Of a DNA stretch of 64,000 nucleotides, positions 41,809-51,196 are shown in pieces (the first letter of the stretch is position 1; every line of letters begins with the position of its first letter). The notes under the pieces are model-generated. The model saw only the letters and a list, made by a program, of their open reading frames with translations. It was not told where the DNA came from and made no database searches. Both the position numbers and the translations under genes were made by a program. The DNA is from Gammaproteobacteria bacterium (lineage in GTDB: Bacteria; Pseudomonadota; Gammaproteobacteria; SZUA-140): positions 186,001 to 250,000 of the forward strand of contig JADJWH010000005.1 of the NCBI GenBank assembly GCA_016716465.1. Reading direction: 5' to 3'.

Positions 41809-44634
41809 ATGTCCGATTACAAAGACACACTCAATCTTCCCCAGACCGGCTTCGCGATGAAGGCAAACCTTGCTGCGCGCGAACCGGAGTTCCTCGCCGA
41901 GTGGGAGCGGATGAACCTCTACGCGCACCTGCGCGAAGCGCGGCAGGGACGGCGCCAGTTCATCCTGCACGACGGGCCGCCCTACGCCAATGGCGAGATC
42001 CACATCGGACACGCCGTCAACAAGGTGCTGAAGGACATCATCGTCAAGTCGAAGACGCTGGAAGGTTACGACGCCCCCTACGTGCCCGGCTGGGACTGTC
42101 ATGGCCTGCCGATCGAACTCAATGTGGAAAAGAAGGTCGGCAAGGCCGGGCACAAGGTGGACGCGCGCGCCTTCCGTCAGGCCTGCCGCGACTATGCCGG
42201 CAAGCAGGTCGAGCAGCAGCGCGCCGATTTCCGCCGGCTGGGCGTCATGGGCGACTGGGAACATCCCTATCTGACCATGGGCTATGCCTTCGAGGCCGGC
42301 ATCATCCGTGCGCTGGGACGCATCATCGAGCGGGGGCATGTCCATCAGGGCTTCAAGCCCGTGCACTGGTGCGTGGATTGCGGTTCGGCGCTGGCGGAAG
42401 CCGAGGTCGAATACGAAGAGCGCACTTCGCCGGCGATCGACGTGCGTTTCGAGGTGCTGGACGAGGAGTCGGTGCTGGAGCGATGCCGCCACGTGCCCGG
42501 GCACGAGGGCCACGGTCCCGTCTCGATCGTGATCTGGACCACCACGCCATGGACCCTGCCCGCCAACCAGGCGGTGGCGCTGAATCCCGACTTCGATTAC
42601 GTACTGGTTCAGTGCGAGACGGCGCGCGGCAGCGAGCGCCTGCTGTTGGCGGACCGGTTGCTCAAGGATGCCATGGTGCGTTACGGCATCGAGGATTACC
42701 GCGTCCTTGCCTATTGCAAGGGCGCCGACCTCGAGGGCGCCAGGCTCCGTCATCCGTTCTATCAGCGCGAGGTGCTGGTGATCGTGGGTGACCATGTCAC
42801 TGCCGAGACCGGAACCGGTGCCGTGCACACGGCGCCCGGGCACGGCCAGGAGGACTACGCGGTCGGACAGCGTTATGGACTGCGGGTGGACAATCCGGTG
42901 GACGGTCGCGGGTGTTTCCTGCCGGAGACGCCGATCTTCGCCGGCCTGCACGTGTTCGAGGCCAACGACCGCGTCATCGAGGAACTCAAGGCGCGCGGCG
43001 CGCTCGTACACGCGCAATCAGTCCGCCACAGCTATCCGCACTGCTGGCGCCACAAGACACCGATCATCTTCCGCGCCACGCCGCAGTGGTTTATCAATAT
43101 GGATCAGCGCGGCCTGCGCGGGGAAGCGCTGCGGGCGATCCGCGGCGGGGTCGACTGGATCCCGGCCTGGGGCCAGGCGCGCATCGAGGGCATGGTCGAA
43201 AAGCGCCCCGACTGGTGCATCTCGCGCCAGCGCACCTGGGGCGTTCCCATCGCCGTGTTCGTGCACCGGCAGAGCGGCGCGCTGCATCCGCGCACGGCGG
43301 AACTGATCGAGCAGGTCGCGCGGCGCGTTGAGCAGGGCGGCATCGACGCCTGGTTCGATCTCGATCCCGCCGAGCTGCTTGGCAGCGAGGCCGGGGAGTA
43401 CGACAAGGTCACCAATATCCTCGATGTCTGGTTCGACTCCGGCGTGACGCACTTCTGCGTCTTGGGCGGCGAGATGCCGTTCCCTGCCGACCTTTATCTG
43501 GAAGGTTCGGATCAGCACCGCGGCTGGTTCCAGTCCTCGCTGCTGACCTCGGTCGCGATGCACGGGCATGCGCCGTACAGGGCGGTGCTGACTCACGGGT
43601 TCACGGTCGATGCGCAGGGGCGCAAGATGTCCAAATCGCTCGGCAATGTCGTTGCGCCGCAGAAGGTGGTCAACAGTCTCGGCGCCGATATCCTGCGCCT
43701 GTGGGTGGCGGCGACGGACTATCGCGGCGAGATGAACGTGTCCGACGAGATTCTCAAGCGCACGGCCGATGCCTATCGGCGCATCCGCAATACCGCGCGC
43801 TTCCTGCTCGCCAACCTCCATGGTTTCGATCCGGCGGCACATTGCCTGCCGCGGGAGGAATTACTGGGCCTCGATCAATGGATCCTGCTGCGGGCCGGGC
43901 AACTGCAGGAAGAGATCCGCCAGGCCTATCAGGGGTACGAGTTCCACCACATCTATCAGAAGGTGCATAACTTCTGTTCCGTCGATCTCGGCGCCTTCTA
44001 CCTCGACGTCATCAAGGACCGCCAGTACACCACGCGCGCCGACAGCCGTGCGCGCCGTTCGGCGCAGACCGCGCTGTATCATCTGGTCGAGGCCATGGCA
44101 CGCTGGATTGCGCCGATCCTGAGTTTTACCGCGGAGGATATCTGGCGCCATATCCCGGGCAAGCGTGGCGAATCGGTATTTCTGGAGGAGTGGTATCAGT
44201 TGCCCTCCGTCGATCGTGAAGTGGGAGACGCTCTCGATTGGGAGCAGATCATCGAAGTACGGGTAGCAATCAGCAAGGAACTGGAGAAGCTACGTGTCGA
44301 CGGCGCCATCGGTTCCTCGCTCGATGCCGAGGTGGATCTGTACTGCGAAGAGAATCTGCGCCGACGGCTCACCGGGCTGGGGGACGAGCTGCGCTTCGTG
44401 TTGATCACTTCCTATGCGCGCGTGCATGCCGCCGGAGACCGTCCCGCTGACGCCATCGCGGCGACGGGTGCGGGCGAGCAATTCTGGATCAGGGCGCAGG
44501 CATCGAGTCATCCCAAGTGCGTGCGCTGCTGGCACCATCGCGCGGATGTGGGATTTGACGAGTCGCATCCCGAGCTGTGCGGCCGCTGTGTCGAGAACGT
44601 GGTCGGGGCGGGCGAAGAGCGCCGTTACGCATGA
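41809..44634 (+). CDS. ileS: Isoleucyl-tRNA synthetase
   Basis: IleS is a class I synthetase of 941 residues that charges tRNA-Ile. The HIGH motif is at 65-68 (GEIHIGHAVNK) and KMSKS near 606-610. The CP1 editing domain lies between, with WTTTPWTLPAN. The C-terminal zinc site has CVRCW and CGRC near residues 904-926. Its stop overlaps the lspA start (ATGA). Confidence 0.98.
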   Translation: MSDYKDTLNLPQTGFAMKANLAAREPEFLAEWERMNLYAHLREARQGRRQFILHDGPPYANGEIHIGHAVNKVLKDIIVKSKTLEGYDAPYVPGWDCHGLPIELNVEKKVGKAGHKVDARAFRQACRDYAGKQVEQQRADFRRLGVMGDWEHPYLTMGYAFEAGIIRALGRIIERGHVHQGFKPVHWCVDCGSALAEAEVEYEERTSPAIDVRFEVLDEESVLERCRHVPGHEGHGPVSIVIWTTTPWTLPANQAVALNPDFDYVLVQCETARGSERLLLADRLLKDAMVRYGIEDYRVLAYCKGADLEGARLRHPFYQREVLVIVGDHVTAETGTGAVHTAPGHGQEDYAVGQRYGLRVDNPVDGRGCFLPETPIFAGLHVFEANDRVIEELKARGALVHAQSVRHSYPHCWRHKTPIIFRATPQWFINMDQRGLRGEALRAIRGGVDWIPAWGQARIEGMVEKRPDWCISRQRTWGVPIAVFVHRQSGALHPRTAELIEQVARRVEQGGIDAWFDLDPAELLGSEAGEYDKVTNILDVWFDSGVTHFCVLGGEMPFPADLYLEGSDQHRGWFQSSLLTSVAMHGHAPYRAVLTHGFTVDAQGRKMSKSLGNVVAPQKVVNSLGADILRLWVAATDYRGEMNVSDEILKRTADAYRRIRNTARFLLANLHGFDPAAHCLPREELLGLDQWILLRAGQLQEEIRQAYQGYEFHHIYQKVHNFCSVDLGAFYLDVIKDRQYTTRADSRARRSAQTALYHLVEAMARWIAPILSFTAEDIWRHIPGKRGESVFLEEWYQLPSVDREVGDALDWEQIIEVRVAISKELEKLRVDGAIGSSLDAEVDLYCEENLRRRLTGLGDELRFVLITSYARVHAAGDRPADAIAATGAGEQFWIRAQASSHPKCVRCWHHRADVGFDESHPELCGRCVENVVGAGEERRYA

Positions 44635-45131
44635 GCGAACTTGGGGCCGCACGCGCGGGTAGTCTGCGCTGGCTGTGGCTGACGGGCGTCGTGCTGGTGC
44701 TCGACCAGATGACCAAGGCGTGGATCGCCGCGACGCTGAGTCTTTACGAACGCATCCCGCTGCTGCCCTTCCTGGACATCACCCGGGTACATAACCGCGG
44801 CGCCGCCTTCAGCTTCCTCAGCACGGCCGCGGGCTGGCAGCGCTGGTTCTTCACCGCGCTGGCGTTCGCCGTCAGCGTGGCGATCCTGGTCTGGCTGCGG
44901 CGGCTCCCCGGGAGCCAGCGGCGCCTGGCCGCCGGGCTTGCGCTGGTGCTCGGCGGGGCGCTCGGCAATCTGTGGGACCGACTCCAGCACGGCTATGTGG
45001 TGGATTTTATCGATGTATATTATGGAGCCTGGCACTGGCCGGCGTTCAACGTGGCCGATTCCGCCATCAGTATCGGGGCCGCGCTGCTGATCCTGGATGC
45101 GCTGGCTGTCAGGAAAAGGGGCGAGGTATAA
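44631..45131 (+). CDS. lspA: Lipoprotein signal peptidase
   Basis: LspA is a membrane aspartyl protease that removes signal peptides from diacylated prolipoproteins. The ATG at 44631 gives 166 residues with four membrane helices. The predicted catalytic dyad is Asp125 (VVDFIDVY) and Asp143 (FNVADSAI). It overlaps ileS by 4 bases. The next gene is ispH; fkpB, which often lies between them, is absent. Confidence 0.96.
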   Translation: MSELGAARAGSLRWLWLTGVVLVLDQMTKAWIAATLSLYERIPLLPFLDITRVHNRGAAFSFLSTAAGWQRWFFTALAFAVSVAILVWLRRLPGSQRRLAAGLALVLGGALGNLWDRLQHGYVVDFIDVYYGAWHWPAFNVADSAISIGAALLILDALAVRKRGEV

Positions 45132-45192
45132 TCATCGCTTCACGCATCGGCAGGGCATCCCTCCTGCCGGACAATTGGGGTCAAGGTCGTTC

Positions 45193-46149
45193 ATGCAAGT
45201 TATTCTGGCCAATCCGCGCGGGTTCTGCGCCGGCGTCAACCGCGCCATCGAGATCGTCGAGCGCGTGCTGGAAATCTTCGGGGCGCCGGTCTACGTGCGT
45301 CATGAGGTGGTGCATAACCGCTTCGTGGTGCAGGACCTGCGCGAGAAGGGCGCCGTCTTCGTCGAGGAACTGCACGAGGTGCCCGACGGCGCCAGCGTGA
45401 TCTTTTCCGCCCACGGCGTTTCGCAGGCCGTTCGCAGCGAGGCCGACCGACGCGGCCTCAAAGTGTTTGACGCCACCTGTCCGCTGGTGACCAAGGTCCA
45501 TCTCGAGGTGGTGCGCCACGCCCAGGCGGGGCGCGAGTGCATTCTGATCGGCCATGCTGGCCACCCCGAGGTCGAGGGTACGCTCGGACAATATGCCGGC
45601 GGTCGACACGGGCGCATCTATCTGGTCGAGTCCGCGCAGGACGCCCGGCGTCTGGACGTGTTGAATCCCGAGGATCTCGCCTTCGTGACGCAGACGACAC
45701 TGTCCATGGATGATACGGCCGAGATCATCACCATCCTGCGTGCGCGCTTCCCCGCCATCCATGGACCGCGCAAGGATGACATCTGTTATGCGACCCAGAA
45801 TCGCCAGGACGCGGTGAAGCTGTTGGCGAGGCAAAGCGATCTGGTGCTGGTGGTCGGTTCACGCAACAGCTCGAACTCGAACCGGCTGCGCGAGATCGCC
45901 GAGAAGAGCGGTGTCCCCGCGTATCTGATCGATTCCGCCGGTGAGATCCGGCGCGAGTGGCTGTCAGGACGCAAAATGATTGGTGTCACCGCCGGGGCTT
46001 CCGTGCCGGAGATCCTGGTCAGGGAGGTGATCGCGCGCTTGCGCGAGTGGGGCGCCGACTCGGTCGAGGACATCGACGGCAATCCCGAGCATGTGATCTT
46101 CACCCTGCCGCGGGAGTTGCAGGTGATCAAGACAGAGCTGAGGAGTTAG
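45193..46149 (+). CDS. ispH: 4-hydroxy-3-methylbut-2-enyl diphosphate reductase
   Basis: IspH is the iron-sulfur enzyme of the last MEP-pathway step, giving IPP and DMAPP. The ATG at 45193 gives 318 residues. Cluster cysteines are Cys12 (GFCAGV), Cys96 (DATCPLV) and Cys198 (DICYAT). The frame is open upstream, but the start MQVILANPRGFCAG is the family start. Confidence 0.97.
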   Translation: MQVILANPRGFCAGVNRAIEIVERVLEIFGAPVYVRHEVVHNRFVVQDLREKGAVFVEELHEVPDGASVIFSAHGVSQAVRSEADRRGLKVFDATCPLVTKVHLEVVRHAQAGRECILIGHAGHPEVEGTLGQYAGGRHGRIYLVESAQDARRLDVLNPEDLAFVTQTTLSMDDTAEIITILRARFPAIHGPRKDDICYATQNRQDAVKLLARQSDLVLVVGSRNSSNSNRLREIAEKSGVPAYLIDSAGEIRREWLSGRKMIGVTAGASVPEILVREVIARLREWGADSVEDIDGNPEHVIFTLPRELQVIKTELRS

Positions 46150-46192
46150 GCCTTGGTGAAAGTCAGAAACACCAAATCTCGTAGCAAAGCGC

Positions 46193-46217
46193 GAGGACAG
46201 ATTTGAAATCTGTCCCC
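46193..46217. repeat. 25-bp palindromic repeat, copy 4
   Basis: GAGGACAGATTT-G-AAATCTGTCCCC is the same element as copies 1-3 with one mismatch near the left end. It lies between convergent ispH and the pilE-like gene. Confidence 0.75.
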
Positions 46218-46242
46218 GCGTTACCCAGCGCTGTTTTTTGAA

Positions 46243-46632
46243 TCACCATTTGTCCGCGGGCAGCTTCTGTCCACGCGAGTTCAGGGTCAGATTGCCGTCA
46301 CTGGATTGAGCCGTTCCGGCGGTCGCCGTCAGGATCACGCAACTGTCGATGGTCGATCCACCACACGCGGCGGCCGAGATCGTGTAGTAACCCTCGGGTG
46401 AACTGGTCGCCGCCGGCAGGTTGGCGAGATTCGTCGTGTAGGTGTTGTTCTCGGTGTAGAAGCGTTCCTGCCGTACCATCACATCCATCAGGGCGGTCTG
46501 CCCGTCGGCGCGGCGTGCCTTGGTGGTGCTGCTGGTATATGCAGGTATTGCGATCGCCATCAGTATGCCAATGATGGCGATGACCATGACCAGTTCGATC
46601 AGGGTGAAGCCCAGGTCTCCTTTCTTATTCAC
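46243..46632 (-). CDS. pilE: Type IV minor pilin, PilE-like
   Basis: This minor pilin is probably incorporated at the pilus tip complex. The GTG at 46632 with AAAGGAGAAAGG before it gives 129 residues and a normal short leader (MNKKGDLG, then FTLIELVMVIAIIGILMAIAIPAY). An ATG at 46650 is in frame but overlaps the ribosome site. Two cysteines (AACGG and DSCVI) may form a disulfide. It is the last gene of the minor pilin operon and overlaps or abuts the pilY2-like gene. Confidence 0.9.
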   Translation of the reverse strand: MNKKGDLGFTLIELVMVIAIIGILMAIAIPAYTSSTTKARRADGQTALMDVMVRQERFYTENNTYTTNLANLPAATSSPEGYYTISAAACGGSTIDSCVILTATAGTAQSSDGNLTLNSRGQKLPADKW

Positions 46633-47011
46633 GGCCCTTTCTCCTTTCATTCTCCATCGGGGTTTCGGTGCCGGGCGGCGGTGGTGTGTAGTCAGCGGGG
46701 AGTATCCACAACTCGGAGACGGCGCCGGTGAGCGCCCGGCTGCCCGTCGTTCCGAAGCCGACTTTCATGCCTCGCTTCAGAGATTGCGGCGCGGCAAATC
46801 GGGTGTTCATCGTGTAAACGTGCAGGTCATGTGCAATCTTGACACTGACGTCGTTGATCACGAGGATGCGACTGTCGAGATCAACCTGGTCGATTATCCC
46901 CCAGCGATCGAATCTCTGCGGATAGTAATCCGGCAGGCCGGCGGCGAAGGCCGGTGAACCGAGCGCCAGGGCGGCGGCCATCAGTATGAGTTTATGAAAT
47001 CTTATTTTCAT
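46625..47011 (-). CDS. pilY2: PilY2-like periplasmic protein
   Basis: This 128-residue protein starts at ATG 47011 after GGAG, with signal peptide MKIRFHKLILMAAALALGSPAFA. The mature part (IDQVDLDSRILVINDVSVKIAHDLHVYT, LKRGMKVGF) resembles PilY2 of Pseudomonas in pattern and position between pilY1 and pilE. The role of PilY2 in pilus biogenesis is not well understood. Its end overlaps the start region of pilE by 8 bases. Confidence 0.75.
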   Translation of the reverse strand: MKIRFHKLILMAAALALGSPAFAAGLPDYYPQRFDRWGIIDQVDLDSRILVINDVSVKIAHDLHVYTMNTRFAAPQSLKRGMKVGFGTTGSRALTGAVSELWILPADYTPPPPGTETPMENERRKGRE

Positions 47012-47061
47012 AGGAATATCTCCATTACGATTTCGGGATACGATCGCAGATCCCGGGTCGG

Positions 47062-50000
47062 TCACTGGCTGACCTCGCGCCAGGACAGACGGCCGCGGGT
47101 CGTGGTTTCTCCGGCATCGATCATGCGCACATCGATCTTGCCATCGTCATCCGGCGTGTACATGTAGTCATCCAGGAAGTTCGAGCCTGCCGGGATGCCG
47201 TCGAGGCGAACGCCGCTCGGGTTCTTCTTGTCGTCATCGTCGCCGATCTGGTCGTTCTCATCGATTTCGCCATCATTATTGATGTCGTAGACGGGTTTCT
47301 TCGGTTCGCCGCCGTTGACCATCCTGAGCGCCATCAGCCAGCCGTAGCCCTGCGTATTGCAGGTGTTGGGATCCGGGATCAGTGTATTGAAGAAGACGTA
47401 CTCGCCGCGAATCTTGGGGTCGACAACGACGCGCTCGCCCGAGGTCGGCAGGTCGAAGTACCAGCCATACTGGCTGCCGTAGTTTCCGTCCTCATAATCA
47501 CCCGTTACTACCCGGATATCCGTGGTCGAGCTTCCATCCAGTTCCTGTTCCCACAGGCTGGAGCGAGTGAGCGTAGAGCCGCTGCCCACATCGTTGTTGT
47601 CCCATACGCCGTAGAAGGTCTGTGTGCTGGTGCTGGTCTTGTCGCCATTTACTATGTATTGACCGGTGCCGAAGAACACCAGGATGTTGGGGCTATTATC
47701 GACGGTGAGCGAGGTCGCCGGGTTGCGCGCGACCACGGGTTTGGAGGTGATCGGCTGCGGAGTCCCGGCGGGCTCAGAGGCGTTGAAAAGCGCCTTGCCG
47801 TAGGCAACGCTCCAGGTCGCATCGGTGTCGGGATCCGACAGATCGAAGGCCCACAGATTGCCCTTCAGGTCGCCGGCGTAGACCCGATCGGCCTTGCCAT
47901 TGCCGTCGGTATCGACCAGGGCGGGCGTGGACAACCCATTGGGGTCGCCCGAAGAACCGACGCCAGTCGAGATTACCTTGTAGTCGCCGACGCTCCATGT
48001 GCGGTCCATGCCTTCCTGCAGGTAAAGAATAAACAGCTTGGCCTTGCCGTCGCCCTGGTCGTTATAGCCGTTTCCGAACACGGCCGCCCACTTGTTGTTT
48101 TCCATCAGCGCCATGGTTGGTTTGCTGAAGGTGTAACCGAGATCAATGTTGTCATTGCTGGTGAACTCCCACAGTACAGTGGAGTTCGCATTCGAATCAG
48201 TAATGCCGTCGGGGTCAGTGACATCAAGGGCGAACAGTCCGCGGGCGCCGGCCCGATAACCGCCGATCAGGACCGTCTTCCAACCGCTAAGATAGACATC
48301 CGCTACCGTTGGGCTCAGGTCGACGTAATAGCGATGTCCATAGGCCGGATCGGTAAGATAGTGCAGGCCCTCGTTTGCGGCGCTCGAGAAGAGCATGTTC
48401 GGGACATAGGCAAACACCTCCTGGCCATCGGATTCCGAGAATCCGTGCAACATGCCATCGTTCGATCCCACGTAGATAACCGGGGCGCGGGAAGGATTGA
48501 AGCTGCTGTATGTGCCGCCGCCGAAGGCGGCATTGTCGCTGTACCCCGATTGCGGAGTGCCGACATAGACCGGGTTGGAATAGACGATGTCTCCGAGGAC
48601 ATTGGTGCGCTCACGGAAAAAGTTTCCGGCATCCTCGTCCGTGCGTACACCGCGCAGGTAATCCAGGCGCGCCTGACCGAGCCCGTCGGCACTGCCGGAG
48701 GGGCTCATGTTCAGATCGTTCTGCTGCTTGGTGGACAGGTTCGCCAGGGTTTTGAACGCGATGCCCTGCTTCGTGGTCTCGTTATAGGTGAATATCACCC
48801 GATTCGCCGGGGTCATGGTGTCGAGCACATCGGAGGCGTGCCAGGCCGGGGTTGTCGCGATCGTGCCGTCCATGGAGAGTTCATAGGCGAGCAGGTCGCC
48901 GTGCCAGTTGTCGGATGGATTGAAGGTTGCCTGGTAGACCCGGCTTCCGGTATCGAGCGTGGTGGTGTTGAAGGCCACGGCCGAGGAGGAACTCGTCCCG
49001 CGCGTGACGCTGGCAAAGGCGTCCGCCAATCCTTTCGCCAGGGTCGTCGCATCCTGTGCGCTGTAGAACTGGCCGCGACCGTTGTATGCGGTATGCCAGA
49101 GATCGTCGATTTTCTCAGCATTCCCGCTGGTGGGATTTGGCCAGCTGAAGCCCGCCGCGGTGGGATCGGTATCAGTGAGGTCGCCGGGAGTCTTGGTGCC
49201 AAACGGGTCCAGTGTGCCTTCGACGCCAAAGGCGACGGTAAAGGTGTTCATGTGCTGATGCTTTGCCTGGTCGACTGAATCCGCCCATACCGGGACCTCG
49301 TTCGCGAGCGACGTCGCGAGGTCGCGCTCATAGTAGTGCATGGCGACATCGGCCAGTGTATTGCTGTATCCATCAGCGTACGTCGATCCATCAAAGTCGG
49401 TATTGCCGTCACCATCGCTGTTGGAAGGACTCAGGCTCGGTGAGCTGCCGTTATAAAAACCGTCCGTCATCAGGATGGCGAAGTTCTTTTGGCACTGACC
49501 GCCTTGAGCCGCGGGCAGGATCGGACAATTCGATCCGCTGACGCCCAGGATGTTGCCGGATTTGCACTCGAAGTATTTGCCGGTGTCGCGCAGTTCTGTC
49601 TGCAGCGGAGTGCCGCCGCTGGAATCGGACTTGAACAGCTTTTCATAGAGCTTCTTTTTGTTTCCGGTCTTCGGGTCGAGGTTCATGGAGGCAACCTTGA
49701 TGCCGACGCTGTTATTGTTATTGATGGTGGCATATCCCATGCGAACACCGGTGATTCCCGCGGCGGACAGGCTGATCGCGGCCTTGGTGGTCAGTTCGCG
49801 CTTGCGGTAGTAGGAGAACCAGTTGGCGAAATTCTTGATTTCTTCCGCGTAGGTACATACCGGCCGGGCCGCGCAGTCGGTGCGATCAGCACTTCCGGTG
49901 TAGCTCGAAGGCGGCGTTGGGGTCATGCTGGTGGAGATGTTGGTGATCTCCACCAGGGTATGCGCATCTCCGGCATCGACGACGCCGTTACTATTGCTGT

Positions 50001-50610
50001 CGGTCCAGGTGTAGTAGCGCGCCGGATAGAAGTTGGTGACCGTGAAACTGGAGAACCCCGGGTAGTCCGAGGCATAGGAAGTGGTCTTCTTGGTCAGATC
50101 TACCGTGCTGGATGAGGACGAATAGGGGTTTACACGCGCCGCTGTCGGGCTCGCATTGGCATAGGCAACACCGCTGCTGTTCAGGCCCGCCCATGGGGTA
50201 TAGGTCACCGCCGGATTGTAATACAGCGTGTTGTAATTGTGGTTCCAGGCGCGCCAGACACCTTGAGCGGGCGCGGCGACACCCTTCACATTGATCATGT
50301 ACTCCTCAGAAGGGACGACCCAATACCAGTCGAGGGTGCTCGGCCCCGCTTCCGGTTGGCTGTAATAATAGTCGTTTCCACCCAGGTACATGATGCCGTC
50401 GGTCTCCGATGTCATGAGTCCCCAGTCCATGCTGCCCGAATCGTCCGCCAGGAACATCACGTTAGGCTCGACCGAGGGGCCAACGTAGAGAGGGACCTGA
50501 GAAATGGTGCCGGGCGCCGCCATGACCTGCGTGATGCCTGGTGCGAAGCTCAGAGCCAGTACGCCGAAGGCGGACAGGTAGCGCTGCAGGGTAGGTTTGA
50601 TCGTGTTCAT
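47062..50610 (-). CDS. pilY1: Type IV pilus tip adhesin/assembly protein PilY1
   Basis: PilY1 is a large secreted pilus-tip protein for assembly, adhesion and surface sensing. The 1182-residue protein has a signal peptide (about 1-31, ending VMAAPG) and an N-terminal von Willebrand A-like domain with MIDAS motif DDSGSMD at 56-61. The C-terminal beta-propeller domain has the PilY1 calcium loop DTDGNGKAD near 897-905. More acidic calcium-type loops are visible: DSNSNGVVDAGD near 203, NSDGDGNTDFDG near 398, and DINNDGEIDEND near 1108. It lies between pilX and pilY2 in the minor pilin operon. Confidence 0.94.
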   Translation of the reverse strand: MNTIKPTLQRYLSAFGVLALSFAPGITQVMAAPGTISQVPLYVGPSVEPNVMFLADDSGSMDWGLMTSETDGIMYLGGNDYYYSQPEAGPSTLDWYWVVPSEEYMINVKGVAAPAQGVWRAWNHNYNTLYYNPAVTYTPWAGLNSSGVAYANASPTAARVNPYSSSSSTVDLTKKTTSYASDYPGFSSFTVTNFYPARYYTWTDSNSNGVVDAGDAHTLVEITNISTSMTPTPPSSYTGSADRTDCAARPVCTYAEEIKNFANWFSYYRKRELTTKAAISLSAAGITGVRMGYATINNNNSVGIKVASMNLDPKTGNKKKLYEKLFKSDSSGGTPLQTELRDTGKYFECKSGNILGVSGSNCPILPAAQGGQCQKNFAILMTDGFYNGSSPSLSPSNSDGDGNTDFDGSTYADGYSNTLADVAMHYYERDLATSLANEVPVWADSVDQAKHQHMNTFTVAFGVEGTLDPFGTKTPGDLTDTDPTAAGFSWPNPTSGNAEKIDDLWHTAYNGRGQFYSAQDATTLAKGLADAFASVTRGTSSSSAVAFNTTTLDTGSRVYQATFNPSDNWHGDLLAYELSMDGTIATTPAWHASDVLDTMTPANRVIFTYNETTKQGIAFKTLANLSTKQQNDLNMSPSGSADGLGQARLDYLRGVRTDEDAGNFFRERTNVLGDIVYSNPVYVGTPQSGYSDNAAFGGGTYSSFNPSRAPVIYVGSNDGMLHGFSESDGQEVFAYVPNMLFSSAANEGLHYLTDPAYGHRYYVDLSPTVADVYLSGWKTVLIGGYRAGARGLFALDVTDPDGITDSNANSTVLWEFTSNDNIDLGYTFSKPTMALMENNKWAAVFGNGYNDQGDGKAKLFILYLQEGMDRTWSVGDYKVISTGVGSSGDPNGLSTPALVDTDGNGKADRVYAGDLKGNLWAFDLSDPDTDATWSVAYGKALFNASEPAGTPQPITSKPVVARNPATSLTVDNSPNILVFFGTGQYIVNGDKTSTSTQTFYGVWDNNDVGSGSTLTRSSLWEQELDGSSTTDIRVVTGDYEDGNYGSQYGWYFDLPTSGERVVVDPKIRGEYVFFNTLIPDPNTCNTQGYGWLMALRMVNGGEPKKPVYDINNDGEIDENDQIGDDDDKKNPSGVRLDGIPAGSNFLDDYMYTPDDDGKIDVRMIDAGETTTRGRLSWREVSQ

Positions 50611-50661
50611 GACGTGACTCCTGAAAGGAAGCGACGATGAGATTTTCTTTGGTCTGTGAAC

Positions 50662-51174
50662 TTACAGGACATTCGATTGCAGGATAACGACGGTATTGTC
50701 CGTGCCGCCCACGGCGCGCGCCGTAACACGCGCCACGAACGGGGTGGACAAGCCGCTGGATTCGCCATAGCCGCCGATATTGAGATCATCGGTATTGGTC
50801 TGTATCTGTCCCAGCAGTTCGATGATAAAGTGCGGCTGCTCTTTGACACCCGCAATCGTGCCGGTATAAGTTCTGGAGTTGTCCCAGGTGTCTTCATCGA
50901 GAACGTCGGGGTGATTGCCCTGGGGATAGAGTCCCGCGGTGGCCCCATTGAACGCAGCCGCGAGCGACACGATATTGCCCCAGTACTGCTCGCCATCCCG
51001 CAACGCCGCCTCCGCCGCCTGGAAGGCGAGCGCCTGGTCGCGCGTGTTGCCGGCCATCTTCTCCTCGAGGGTGGAAGAGGCGATGCCGGTAATGCCGATC
51101 AGGGTCATCACGATCAGGATCATCAGGCTGATGACCAGGGTGGATCCTTGTTGACGTGCGAACTTGGTGTTCAT
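50662..51174 (-). CDS. pilX: Type IV minor pilin-associated protein PilX
   Basis: The ATG at 51174 gives 170 residues. The leader MNTKFARQQG is followed by STLVISLMILIVMTLIGITGI, the PilX form of the prepilin helix. The conserved Glu of EEKMAGNTRDQALAFQAAEAALRDGE is typical. It belongs to the tip complex with PilV, PilW, FimT and PilY1. A gap of 22 bases separates it from pilW. Confidence 0.92.
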   Translation of the reverse strand: MNTKFARQQGSTLVISLMILIVMTLIGITGIASSTLEEKMAGNTRDQALAFQAAEAALRDGEQYWGNIVSLAAAFNGATAGLYPQGNHPDVLDEDTWDNSRTYTGTIAGVKEQPHFIIELLGQIQTNTDDLNIGGYGESSGLSTPFVARVTARAVGGTDNTVVILQSNVL

Positions 51175-51196
51175 CGATATTCTCCGTGACAAAGCC

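Noticed and set aside
41788..43017. 409-codon minus-strand frame opposite ileS
   Set aside because: Shadow of the ileS gene, with no family resemblance.
47659..49278. 539-codon plus-strand frame opposite pilY1
   Set aside because: It lies fully antisense to pilY1, has no ribosome site or recognisable domain, and its composition follows from the sense codons.
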